Part shown: one piece after another, positions 27,286-34,056 of the stretch
Position numbering within the stretch: the first letter of the stretch is position 1
Layout: each line of letters begins with the position of its first letter
NCBI RefSeq assembly: GCF_949769195.1
Contig: NZ_OX458333.1
Span: forward strand, 2,852,001 to 2,916,000
Direction: 5' to 3'
From: Methylocaldum szegediense
GTDB taxonomy: Bacteria; Pseudomonadota; Gammaproteobacteria; Methylococcales; Methylococcaceae
DNA length: 64,000 nucleotides
The notes under the pieces: generated by a model
The model's database searches: none
What the model was told of the DNA's origin: nothing
Seen by the model: the letters and a program-made list of their open reading frames with translations, nothing else
Program-made: the position numbers and the translations under genes

Positions 27286-27480
27286 ATGAACGATAAGGCA
27301 ACGCAACAATCAAAAACCAATGCTGTTTGGGAATTAGCTAAGCGGCATAAGGGAAAGGTGGCAGCGACCGCTGTGCTTACTACTGCGGCGCTAGCGTATG
27401 CGAACGTGGATTGTGGGGTTGGTTGCCCCCCCCACACAGCAAGGATTCCCGGAACACCGTTCTGCTTCATCCCGTGTTGA
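27286..27480 (+). CDS. Small Cys-rich protein with a membrane or signal helix
   Basis: A 64-residue protein with a strong ribosome site (GGGAGGGATGT before ATG). The N-terminus is polar and basic (MNDKATQQSKTNAVWELAKR). Residues about 25-40 (GKVAATAVLTTAALAYAN) form a hydrophobic segment, and the last 23 residues contain four cysteines (DCGVGCPPHTARIPG, then TPFCFIPC). The Cys codons follow a run of eight C (27426-27433). It sits 48 bases after the FecR-TPR-barrel gene and ends at a strong hairpin, so the two may share a transcript. The layout resembles a small exported or processed peptide, but no modification enzyme is nearby. No family recognised. Confidence 0.6.
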   Translation: MNDKATQQSKTNAVWELAKRHKGKVAATAVLTTAALAYANVDCGVGCPPHTARIPGTPFCFIPC

Positions 27481-27486
27481 ATTGAT

Positions 27487-27515
27487 GCGAAGGGTGCGCC
27501 ACGCGCACCCTTCGC
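27487..27515 (+). terminator. Very strong hairpin after the Cys-rich gene
   Basis: GCGAAGGGTGCGC (27487-27499) and GCGCACCCTTCGC (27503-27515) form a perfect 13-bp stem with a 3-base loop, starting 7 bases past the stop codon. The trailing CTTGCC is not a T-run, so it may act as a 3'-end stabiliser rather than a classical terminator. Confidence 0.65.
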
Positions 27516-27602
27516 CTTGCCGCCGAATCCGCCCGCCGCTCCCCGAACCGCAAACTGCCTATCCCGGGGTTTCCCACCCGCTTCCCAAAATCCCCCAATT
27601 TT

Positions 27603-27660
27603 GTAGGTCGGGAATCCTTTCCCGACGTCACCGCCCGAACAACCGCTTCGTCGGCAAAAG
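27603..27660 (+). repeat. REP element, upstream of RAYT
   Basis: The unit starts GTAGGTCGGGAATCCTTTCC, in which GTCGGGAA and TTCCCGAC form a palindrome, and ends in GTCGGCAAAAG after a spacer. The same head (24 bases, identical) recurs at 28252 on the other side of the RAYT gene, same orientation. An inverted relative lies at 33970-34031. Confidence 0.75.
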
Positions 27661-27703
27661 CTCAATGTTCTATATTTCAACTACCACCGATTGATTTGAT
27701 CTC

Positions 27704-28156
27704 ATGCCTCGCTTTCGACGGTATTATCTTGCCGGTCACCCCGTCTTCGTTACTTTGGTCACCCATGGCAGGAATCCATGGCTCGCCGACGAAGCTTCCG
27801 TGCGGGTTTTGCTCGCCTCCATGAGGTCGGTCAACGCCATTTACCGCTATAGCCACTTGGCGCATGTCGTATTGCCGGACCACTTCCATTGGCTGTTCAA
27901 ACCGGATGACGTGGCCCATCTTTCAAAGATCATAGCCGCCGAAAAACGGGACGTGACCTGGCGTTTCAAAACCCTCGCCTCTTTGCCGGGCCCTTGGTGG
28001 CAGAACCGATTCTATGATCACATCGTTCGTGATCAGGACGATTTCGCCCGGCATTTGGATTACATCCATTTCAATCCGGTCAAGCATGGGATTGCCCGGA
28101 ATCCAGGGGCATACTCGTACTCCAGCTTCCATGAATGGCGTAGACGCGGCGCCTAA
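27704..28156 (+). CDS. REP-associated tyrosine transposase (RAYT)
   Basis: A 150-residue Y1 (HUH) family transposase. The metal-binding HUH motif is DHFHWLF (about residues 59-65). The catalytic Tyr is in the HLDYIHFNPVKHG motif (about 121), diagnostic of RAYTs. Length and architecture match stand-alone RAYT proteins, which cut single-stranded REP hairpins and are thought to spread them. It is flanked by two same-orientation REP units (27603 and 28252), the expected substrate. The gene is intact. Confidence 0.93.
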   Translation: MPRFRRYYLAGHPVFVTLVTHGRNPWLADEASVRVLLASMRSVNAIYRYSHLAHVVLPDHFHWLFKPDDVAHLSKIIAAEKRDVTWRFKTLASLPGPWWQNRFYDHIVRDQDDFARHLDYIHFNPVKHGIARNPGAYSYSSFHEWRRRGA

Positions 28157-28251
28157 CCCCGAAGGTTGGGGAGCGAGCGAGCCGCCGTCGATCCAGGGAA
28201 TGGATTTGGATTAATCGGCAAGCTGCCGACCGACCACAATCTTTGCCGTTT

Positions 28252-28323
28252 GTAGGTCGGGAATCCTTTCCCGACACCACGGCCCGGCCAACCGCATTCG
28301 TCGGCAAGGGATTGTCGACCTAC
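28252..28323 (+). repeat. REP pair (BIME-like), downstream of RAYT
   Basis: The unit begins with the same 24 bases as at 27603 and ends in GTCGGCAAGGGATTGTCGAC followed by CTAC. The second half read in reverse is GTAGGTCGACAATCCCTTGC followed by CGAC, so the unit is two REPs head to tail in inverted arrangement. It lies 95 bases after the RAYT stop. Confidence 0.75.
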
Positions 28324-28604
28324 GACCGAGCGACCTTGTACATCGGCTGGCGGGTTCCCTGCGCGTCGGCACGAACTAAACCGCGACGGCGAAACTACTC
28401 CGCTCGCTTTCCAAATTCGCCGCATCGAAAAAGTAAATATTTCACAGCATTCCGTGGTCCGGGCGCGTAAGTTAACAGAGCGTCACACGAGGCCACAAAG
28501 GGATGCCCGGCTTTCCGAAACGGATGCGTACGGGTTCCGTCCGGCGTCTTCCGGCGCGTTCTGAAAACACCCGATGCCATCGGCACAGACAATTCAAGAA
28601 GTTT
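28324..28604. other. Intergenic region after the REP pair
   Basis: About 280 bases between the REP pair and a small membrane gene (the gene-free stretch from the RAYT stop is about 450 bases, the rest being the REP pair). Open frames here are short and low quality. Nothing else was recognised. Confidence 0.4.
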
Positions 28605-28844
28605 ATGACGTATATGATTCAAAGGTACACGACCGGGCACTGCACGAAGTTTCTATGTATCGGCGTGTTGGTACTGATCACGAACTTCGCCTTCATATCG
28701 AGCCTCGTCCTTCTCGTTTTTCTCCCTGACGACGGTTTCCAGTCCTTGGTTCGGGTGAAGGAATCCCCGGCCATCGGAGTCATCGTCAATGCCACCGGTG
28801 TCGATAACCCGGTGAAAGCCAAGCTTCCTGAATCGTCGGAATAG
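28605..28844 (+). CDS. Small single-pass membrane protein of unknown function
   Basis: A 79-residue protein from the ATG at 28605 (another ATG at 28614); the frame's extension to 28503 is Arg-rich and unlikely. One long hydrophobic helix spans about residues 14-35 (FLCIGVLVLITNFAFISSLV), followed by a short soluble tail (residues 37-79). An AAGAAG before the start may serve as ribosome site. It lies between the RAYT region and the Crp/Fnr regulator gene. No family recognised. Confidence 0.42.
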   Translation: MTYMIQRYTTGHCTKFLCIGVLVLITNFAFISSLVLLVFLPDDGFQSLVRVKESPAIGVIVNATGVDNPVKAKLPESSE

Positions 28845-29051
28845 AGGAATGAATGCTTTCGTCTGGGCCAAGAAAGCGCTGACGTCCGAGAGCACTTCCT
28901 TTCAAACGGTAGCAAACGCCTCCACGGCGATCCTTCGGGACCGATAGTCAGCGCCGGTCCCATTTTTTTGAGGCGTGCGGATCGAATATGAACTAAGATT
29001 ACGGGCTTGCGCCCGTCGCGTTGTAACTCGAAGACGACGGGGAAATCGTTC

Positions 29052-29747
29052 GTGTTGTTTCCTGTGGTTTTTAACGCGACTGTGTCGAACGAAACGCTTC
29101 TGGGACTGAAAAATGTCCCGTATTTTTCCGAAGTCGCCGATTCCGTTCTCGCGGAACTGGCAGCACAAGCCACCATCAAGACGTATCCGAAGAATTCGAC
29201 CATTATTCGCGAGGGCGAAGAAGGCGGCGCGTTGTTCATCATCCTTTCGGGTAAGGTGCAGGCTTATCTGAGCAGCGCGAGCGGGCGCATGGTGATTCTT
29301 TCGACTCAAAGCGCCGGTTCGTTTTTCGGCGAACTGTCCTTGCTTGACGGCGAACCCCGGTCGGCTTCGATAACGGCCCTGGAACCCACGATATGCAGCC
29401 TGATTCCGCGACCAGCGCTGAAGGCTTGGCTGAGAAACCACCCGGACGCCGCGTTCAGCGTCATCCGAAGCCTGACGCGGCGGATCCGCAGCCTGACCGA
29501 GAACGTCCGCGGGCTCGCGCTGTCGGATGTGTACGGACGATTGGTGAAAACCCTCTACGACATGGCGGTCGAGAACGAAAACGGATGGATCATCCCGGAA
29601 AAACCGACCCATCAGGATCTGGCCAATATCATCGGCTGTTCGCGGGAGATGGTCAGCCGAATCATGAAAGACCTGGAACGGGGCGGCTATCTTTCCGTCG
29701 AACGCAAATCCATCCTGATCCGCAGGAAGCTGCCGCCGTCCTGGTGA
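29052..29747 (+). CDS. Crp/Fnr family transcriptional regulator
   Basis: A protein of about 231 residues from GTG 29052 (other possible starts: TTG 29007 and GTG 29082; none has a good ribosome site). The N-terminal cyclic-nucleotide-binding fold has EGEEGGALFIILSGKVQAY, the FFGELSLLDGEPRSASITAL phosphate-binding cassette with Arg and Ser, then a long dimer helix. The C-terminal winged helix (about 165-231) includes the recognition helix of GCSREMVSRIMKDLERGGYL. The GELSLLDGEPRSAS pattern fits cAMP-type ligand binding, and no Fnr-like cysteine cluster is seen. The CHASE2 cyclase at 21250 could supply its ligand, by inference only. It is convergent with the NhaD remnant. Confidence 0.88.
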   Translation: MLFPVVFNATVSNETLLGLKNVPYFSEVADSVLAELAAQATIKTYPKNSTIIREGEEGGALFIILSGKVQAYLSSASGRMVILSTQSAGSFFGELSLLDGEPRSASITALEPTICSLIPRPALKAWLRNHPDAAFSVIRSLTRRIRSLTENVRGLALSDVYGRLVKTLYDMAVENENGWIIPEKPTHQDLANIIGCSREMVSRIMKDLERGGYLSVERKSILIRRKLPPSW

Positions 29748-29891
29748 CGGCACCGCCGGCTTTTTGCCGCAAACGCGGAAAATTGAGGCGCTGGTTCGGG
29801 CCGCGACCAGACGGACCGCTTTAGGTCTGACGCAATCCATCGATGAAACGGTGGCCGTCCGGGCGAAGCGTGCTCGGTAAGGTTTCTCCCC

Positions 29892-30618
29892 TCAAAAATA
29901 CCGCGCATTGATCAGGAAATGCGCGAAGATGCTGCCGGCGTATCCAAGCGCGATCACCGGCATCCATTTGAGATGGGCGCCGAAGGTGTAAACGCCTTTC
30001 GCCTGTCCCAGCAGCCCCACGCCCGCCGCTGAACCGATGGCGAGCAAACTGCCGCCGACGCCGGCGGTCAGGGTCACCAACAGCCACTGCCCTTGGGAAA
30101 TGTCCGGCGCCATGGTCAACACGGCGTACATGATCGTGCCGTTGTCGATGAATGCCGAAACGACTCCCACCAGCACATTGGCGATAGTGGGGTCCAGATC
30201 CGTGTAAAGAAACTGCGAGGCGTAATCCAAATAACCGATGAAGCTCAACCCGCCGACGCTGACCATGACGCCGTAGAAAAACAGCATCGTGTCCCACTCC
30301 AGCCGCGAGACGTTGTGAAACACGTCGAATGCATGACTCTCATCGAGGTTATAAGGCATTTCCATCTCGTCGGTATCCTGAAGTGCTCCCCGCTTGCCGT
30401 TGTACGCCCCAGTTTTTCGAAGGTATTGGATTTTCTGTGGTCTGTGATTTCCTCGACCATAGCAAGCACATAAGCCAGAAAGAAAATCACGTGGAGAGCT
30501 AGTCGACCATATGATGGGTCAAGTCCCGCCGAACGGCCACGGTGCCCCTCTCCTCGGCGGATGCCGCGGCGGGTAGGAGCAACGATAAAGGGATAATTGC
30601 GGGCCTTATCAAATTCAT
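29892..30618 (-). pseudogene. Decayed NhaD Na+/H+ antiporter
   Basis: Remnants of an NhaD-type antiporter run along the minus strand in three different frames. A signal-like N-terminus starts at 30618 (MNLIRPAIIPLS, RDLTHHMVD). The first helix (IFFLAYVLAMVEEITDHRKS) is one frame over, and the C-terminal third (RLEWDTMLFFYGVMVSVGG to INARYF) is in the third frame. Compared with the intact nhaD product, residues about 65 to 330 are gone. The 157-residue C-terminal frame (29892-30365) could be translated but lacks most of the transporter. It is divergent from the intact nhaD at 30805, to which it is clearly paralogous. Confidence 0.82.
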
Positions 30619-30736
30619 TTTGATTCTTGCGCGGGCAAATTCATTCCGGCGTTCAACTGCCCGCGCATGAAACCTGTGGTCGGACTCGTCGGCCACAAAT
30701 GGTAGCATTCTCTAGAGAAAAATAGGTAAGAATTAT

Positions 30737-30774
30737 GTGGCACCGCGGCTCTGCTCAGCCACGGCGTGGTTTTT
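30737..30774 (+). promoter_or_regulatory. Possible attenuator hairpins in the nhaD leader
   Basis: Two mutually exclusive hairpins can be drawn. GTGGC (30737-30741) pairs with GCCAC (30758-30762). CCAC (30759-30762) pairs with GTGG (30766-30769), directly followed by five T (30770-30774). The second is a weak terminator-like stem 31 bases before the nhaD start. This could be a leader switch, but the stems are short. Confidence 0.3.
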
Positions 30775-30804
30775 GTGCGTCCAAAATAACGTTAAGGTTC
30801 TTGA

Positions 30805-32238
30805 ATGACTCCCAAGCTCAAAGTTTTGCTAGCGTTTTTCTTGGCGGTTTCGCCGCTCACCGTGCTGGCCGCCCCGGAGAAAGCCCAGGCTTTGGATCTA
30901 TCCAGACATCTCATCGGCTATCTCTCGATCGCGGCGTTCGTAACGGCTTACATCTTCGTCGTCCTAGAGGAAATCACCGAACTCAAGAAATCCAAGCCCA
31001 TGATGCTCGCGGCAGCGATCATCTGGGCCGCCATCGCCGTCGTCTACAACCAGCAGGGCCAACCGGAGCTTGCAGCGGACGCTGTGCAGAAATTGGTAGA
31101 GGATTATGGCGAACTGCTCCTGTTCCTGATCGTATCCATCACTTACGTTAACGCGCTCGAAGAGCGGCAGGTGTTCGAGGCGGTTAGGGCCTGGCTCGTC
31201 AGAAAAGGTTTGGGTTACCGCTCGTTATTTTGGATCACCGGTATTCTGGCATTCCTCATCTCGTCCATCTCCAACAATATGACGACGGCGATGCTGATGA
31301 CCGCCGTCGTCATGGCCGTGGGCAAGGATAACCCGCGTTTCGTCGCGCTATCCTGCATCAACACCGTGGTCGCCGTGAACGCCGGCGGCGCGTTCTGCCC
31401 GTTCGGCGACATCACGACGCTGATGGTTTGGCAGCAGCATAAAGTCACCTTCCGGGGTTTCTTCGCCCTGTTCATTCCGGCGGTTGTCAATTTTTTAGTG
31501 CCCGCGGCGATCATGCATTTCGCGATACCGAAGGCACGTCCGGCGGCTATCAAGGATTTCACCCGAATGAAACGCGGCGCGAACCGGATCATGGCCTTGT
31601 TCTTGCTGACCATCGCGACCGCCGTAGTATTCTCGAACATCCTGCATTTGCCCGCCGCTATCGGAATGATGGCCGGTCTCACGTATATCCAGTTCTTCGG
31701 CTATTACCTGCGCAAAACCCATCGCGAAGAGCCCGAAGTGCCGACCGAGCTCATGGAGAGAGCTGAGGACGAGAAAAAGGTGCGGCCGGGCGAAGAGCGG
31801 TTCGATATCTTCCAGAAACTCGCCCAACTGGAATGGGATACGCTGCTGTTTTTCTATGGGGTAGTGCTGTGCGTAGGCGGGCTTGATTTCTTGGGCTATT
31901 TGGGCCATGCCTCGAACTTCCTCTATGGGGAGCTCGGGCCCACGACCGCGAACATTCTGGTAGGCATCGCTTCGGCCTTCGTGGATAACATTCCGGTCAT
32001 GTTCGCGATTCTATCCATGAACCCGGACATCTCCACGGGACAATGGCTGTTGGTAACCCTGACCGCTGGGGTCGGCGGCAGCCTGCTCTCGGTCGGCTCG
32101 GCAGCGGGCGTTGCGCTCATGGGCCAGACGCGCGGCATCTACACGTTTATGAGTCACCTGAAGTGGATGCCGGCGATTGCGCTCGGCTATGCAGCCAGCA
32201 TCGCCGTCCATTTCTGGCTCAACGCCGAGCTGTTCTAA
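30805..32238 (+). CDS. nhaD: Na+/H+ antiporter NhaD
   Basis: A 477-residue NhaD-type antiporter of the ion transporter (IT) superfamily, with a signal-like first segment (LLAFFLAVSPLTVLAAP) and about 12 further membrane helices. Typical features are VLEEITELKKSKP near the start, SISNNMTTAMLMTAVVMAVG with paired Asn, NAGGAFCPFGDITTLMVWQ, FVDNIPVMFAILSM (Asp in a helix) and GVGGSLLSVGSAAGVALMGQ. NhaD exports Na+ or Li+ in exchange for protons at alkaline pH or high salt. The start is ATG 30805. The leader may fold into alternative hairpins, and a decayed paralog lies divergently upstream. Confidence 0.93.
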   Translation: MTPKLKVLLAFFLAVSPLTVLAAPEKAQALDLSRHLIGYLSIAAFVTAYIFVVLEEITELKKSKPMMLAAAIIWAAIAVVYNQQGQPELAADAVQKLVEDYGELLLFLIVSITYVNALEERQVFEAVRAWLVRKGLGYRSLFWITGILAFLISSISNNMTTAMLMTAVVMAVGKDNPRFVALSCINTVVAVNAGGAFCPFGDITTLMVWQQHKVTFRGFFALFIPAVVNFLVPAAIMHFAIPKARPAAIKDFTRMKRGANRIMALFLLTIATAVVFSNILHLPAAIGMMAGLTYIQFFGYYLRKTHREEPEVPTELMERAEDEKKVRPGEERFDIFQKLAQLEWDTLLFFYGVVLCVGGLDFLGYLGHASNFLYGELGPTTANILVGIASAFVDNIPVMFAILSMNPDISTGQWLLVTLTAGVGGSLLSVGSAAGVALMGQTRGIYTFMSHLKWMPAIALGYAASIAVHFWLNAELF

Positions 32239-32246
32239 ACCCGCAG

Positions 32247-32346
32247 GCCGGCGATCCCTTTGGCCGAAGACCGTTGGCGGAGCGGCGGGCGGGGAACGGT
32301 CTGCCGACCCGCCGGACCGGCATCGTTCGGCGATCCCTTGCCGACG
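32247..32346. repeat. Degenerate REP-like pair after nhaD
   Basis: GGCGATCCCTT occurs at about 32250 (followed by TGGCCGA) and again at about 32329 (followed by GCCGAC). The second copy resembles the inner half of the REP pair beside the RAYT gene (GTCGGCAAGGGAT in reverse). The pair sits between the convergent nhaD and small membrane protein genes. Confidence 0.4.
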
Positions 32347-32355
32347 GAAAATGGC

Positions 32356-32664
32356 TTAAAACGACGTTTCGAACGGCTTGCGGCCTTTTTTCATCAGAAC
32401 CCCGTACCGGAACAAGGCAGCGCAGATGGCTCCGACCAAGATTGACGAGACGTCCATGCCGATGCCCAGCCAAAAGCCATGCGTGTGGAACGATTGGCCC
32501 AAGATCGAGCGCAGCACTACCTGCATCCAAAACAGGAAACCGCCGTAATAAACGATGACCCCCGCGATAGACCAGGCCACGGCGGGCAGACCCAAGCGTT
32601 GAGCGGTCTGAAAAAACCAGACCGCGATCGCCAAGATGACAATTACCGATAATGCCGCAGTCAT
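32356..32664 (-). CDS. Small membrane protein, paralog 1
   Basis: A 102-residue protein with three hydrophobic segments (about 3-20, 25-50 and 65-88) and a basic C-terminus. An AGGAGG ribosome site precedes the ATG. It is clearly paralogous to the product at 34740-35018: shared landmarks are VWF..TA.RL, the VIVYYG motif, a central Gly/Ser turn, GALLG-type helix and a final LFR...LMKK. No family recognised. Convergent with nhaD. Confidence 0.7.
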   Translation of the reverse strand: MTAALSVIVILAIAVWFFQTAQRLGLPAVAWSIAGVIVYYGGFLFWMQVVLRSILGQSFHTHGFWLGIGMDVSSILVGAICAALFRYGVLMKKGRKPFETSF

Positions 32665-32828
32665 AGTTGCCTCCTGTTCGAATTTTTCGGCACTCTATCA
32701 AACCGGAAAGCGGGCGTGAAGAAAAGGAAAGCGGCGGCTCAAAAAGCTCGTGTCGAAATCCTGAACAATTGTCCGCAGCCCGTATCGTTCGCGGCTTTCG
32801 AAGGATTATGCTCGGCTTTTTCAGAACT

Positions 32829-32850
32829 TTATCCACAGATTATGTGGAAA
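32829..32850. promoter_or_regulatory. DnaA-box-like inverted repeat upstream of the cupin gene
   Basis: TTATCCACA (32829-32837) equals the consensus DnaA box. It is part of the inverted repeat TCCACA-GATTA-TGTGGA (32832-32848), 6-base perfect arms extended by near-complementary T and A runs. It lies 47 bases before the cupin start and could be a DnaA site, another regulator's operator or an RNA hairpin. Confidence 0.3.
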
Positions 32851-32896
32851 AATGCGTCACCGGGTAACCGATCGTGCTTGAAGGGGGCTTTTCCAA

Positions 32897-33280
32897 ATGA
32901 TCAAGTTGTCACAAGGATCCATGATCGCGCTGTTGGCCAACCTGCCGGAGGATTTGCCCGAGGAAAAATTCGAGGTTCTGCTGGAAACGCCGAGCTTCCG
33001 GCTGGAGCGGATTCTCTCTAAAGGGCACGCTACACCGGAAGGACAATGGTACGATCAGGACTGGAACGAATGGGTGCTGCTGCTTCAAGGGCAGGCAAAA
33101 CTCTCGATTGAGGGAATGGCCGACGAGACGATCCTGCACCCAGGTGACGCTCTTTTGCTTCCGGCGCATTGCCGCCATCGCGTAAACTGGACTCCGCCGA
33201 ATACGGTAACCGTATGGCTGGCTTTGCATTATGGCGTAAGCGATACCCTTGAACCGACTTTACAAGTTTTAGAAACCTAA
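32897..33280 (+). CDS. Cupin-domain protein
   Basis: A 127-residue protein with a cupin barrel at about 45-115. Cupin motif 1 is altered (GQWYDQDWNEWVLLLQGQAK), keeping Asp and Glu but lacking the usual His pair. Motif 2 is GDALLLPAHCRHRVNW with His residues, so a metal site is partly kept. An AGGGGG ribosome site precedes the ATG. This type of small cupin is common near metal and stress genes, with unknown function. Followed by a second cupin gene 115 bases on. Confidence 0.75.
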   Translation: MIKLSQGSMIALLANLPEDLPEEKFEVLLETPSFRLERILSKGHATPEGQWYDQDWNEWVLLLQGQAKLSIEGMADETILHPGDALLLPAHCRHRVNWTPPNTVTVWLALHYGVSDTLEPTLQVLET

Positions 33281-33394
33281 TTCGGTAGACCATCGAGATC
33301 TTTCGGGAGGCCAAGACTCAGACCGTACCGACTCGAAAGGCTCAGGACCAAAAGGCTATTGAGATAAGCTCTTGATCGAAACAGGAGGAGACCT

Positions 33395-33670
33395 ATGACC
33401 GATATCCGTGTCGAAAAACAAGTCGGTGAAGACCGGCTCCAATCCTTGGGCGTCAGGCAATGGCCGATATGGAGCAAGGAACCGTCCGAATTTCCGTGGA
33501 CTTACGACGCAACCGAAACCTGTTACCTATTGGAAGGCCGTGTGATCGTGACGCCCGAAGGCGGCGATCCGGTGGAATTCGGCAAGGGCGATCTGGTGAC
33601 CTTTCGGTCCGGCCTGAAATGCACCTGGAAAGTCCTCGAAACCGTGCGCAAGCACTATACCTTTTCATGA
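33395..33670 (+). CDS. Small cupin protein (EutQ/DUF861-like)
   Basis: A 91-residue single cupin. WSKEPSEFPWTYDATETCYLLEGRV is the kind of segment in this subfamily (PW.Y...E..Y.L.G), followed by VEFGKGDLVTFRSGLKCTWKV. The central E-x5-G and the GDLVTF turn are typical of the (S)-ureidoglycine aminohydrolase-like cupins. Strong AGGAGGAG ribosome site. Enzyme activity unknown; such proteins often occur alone. Probably cotranscribed with the 52-residue gene 84 bases further on. Confidence 0.8.
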   Translation: MTDIRVEKQVGEDRLQSLGVRQWPIWSKEPSEFPWTYDATETCYLLEGRVIVTPEGGDPVEFGKGDLVTFRSGLKCTWKVLETVRKHYTFS

Positions 33671-33754
33671 AACCAGCTCGGGAACCGATCCCGTTCGGAA
33701 AGGTCTGAACGGCGAATCGGTATCCCGCCAAAACAGCTAAACGAGAGAAAAACC

Positions 33755-33913
33755 ATGAGCACGAGAAAGAAACGACCTCAGCCTCCTCTGACCAATCCTG
33801 TCGCCAAGTACGCCGGTAAGTTCAACCGTGCCGCCACGTTCCGCGACGGCCGCACCTACACGCGTAAGGTCAAACACAAAGGCCGAGAGCCTTTTCCAAT
33901 CCGGGTCGCCTGA
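33755..33913 (+). CDS. Tiny basic protein, possibly ArfA-like
   Basis: A 52-residue, strongly basic product: N-terminal MSTRKKRPQPPLTNP, then AKYAGKFNRAATFRDG, and the ending YTRKVKHKGREPFPIRVA. The basic Y-x-RK-x-KHKG-RE segment resembles the tail of ArfA, the ribosome rescue factor, and similar small proteins of unknown function. A 12-bp hairpin (33886-33927) encloses the stop codon in its loop. E. coli arfA carries a hairpin near its 3' end that leads to non-stop mRNA, so the arrangement is reminiscent. The assignment is tentative; the family could simply be uncharacterised. A GAGAGAAA precedes the ATG. Confidence 0.5.
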   Translation: MSTRKKRPQPPLTNPVAKYAGKFNRAATFRDGRTYTRKVKHKGREPFPIRVA

Positions 33914-33927
33914 TCGGAAAAGGCTCT
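33886..33927 (+). terminator. 12-bp hairpin spanning the stop of the 52-residue gene
   Basis: AGAGCCTTTTCC (33886-33897) and GGAAAAGGCTCT (33916-33927) pair perfectly, with an 18-base loop that includes the stop codon TGA (33911-33913). The tail TGGTCTTACC has few T, so it may be an RNase III target or a weak terminator rather than an intrinsic one. Confidence 0.6.
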
Positions 33928-33969
33928 TGGTCTTACCTGCCTTGGCAGTACGGTGTCAGGACGACAACG

Positions 33970-34031
33970 CTTTGCCGACAAGGACTCTCACGCAAACGGC
34001 CTTATGTACGGTAAGGATTCCCGACCGACAG
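33970..34031 (-). repeat. REP element, inverted copy
   Basis: On the minus strand the segment reads CTGTCGGTCGGGAATCCTTAC and then, after a spacer, TTGTCGGCAAAG. Head and tail match the REP unit at 27603-27660 in order and spacing, with several mismatches. It lies between the 52-residue gene and the convergent HAD gene. Confidence 0.55.
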
Positions 34032-34056
34032 CGGCTAGGGACAGAAACGTTTCGTC

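Noticed and set aside
27603-28323. REP units as a CRISPR array
   Set aside because: The units are far apart, few, palindromic at their ends and flank a RAYT gene; no regular repeat-spacer pattern and no cas gene.
29892-30365. The C-terminal NhaD frame as a separate functional 157-residue gene
   Set aside because: It lacks the transporter core and is out of frame with the rest of its remnant; treated as part of one pseudogene.
32716-33021. 101-residue GTG-started frame over the cupin upstream region
   Set aside because: It overlaps the well-supported cupin gene in another frame, and its start lacks a clear ribosome site.
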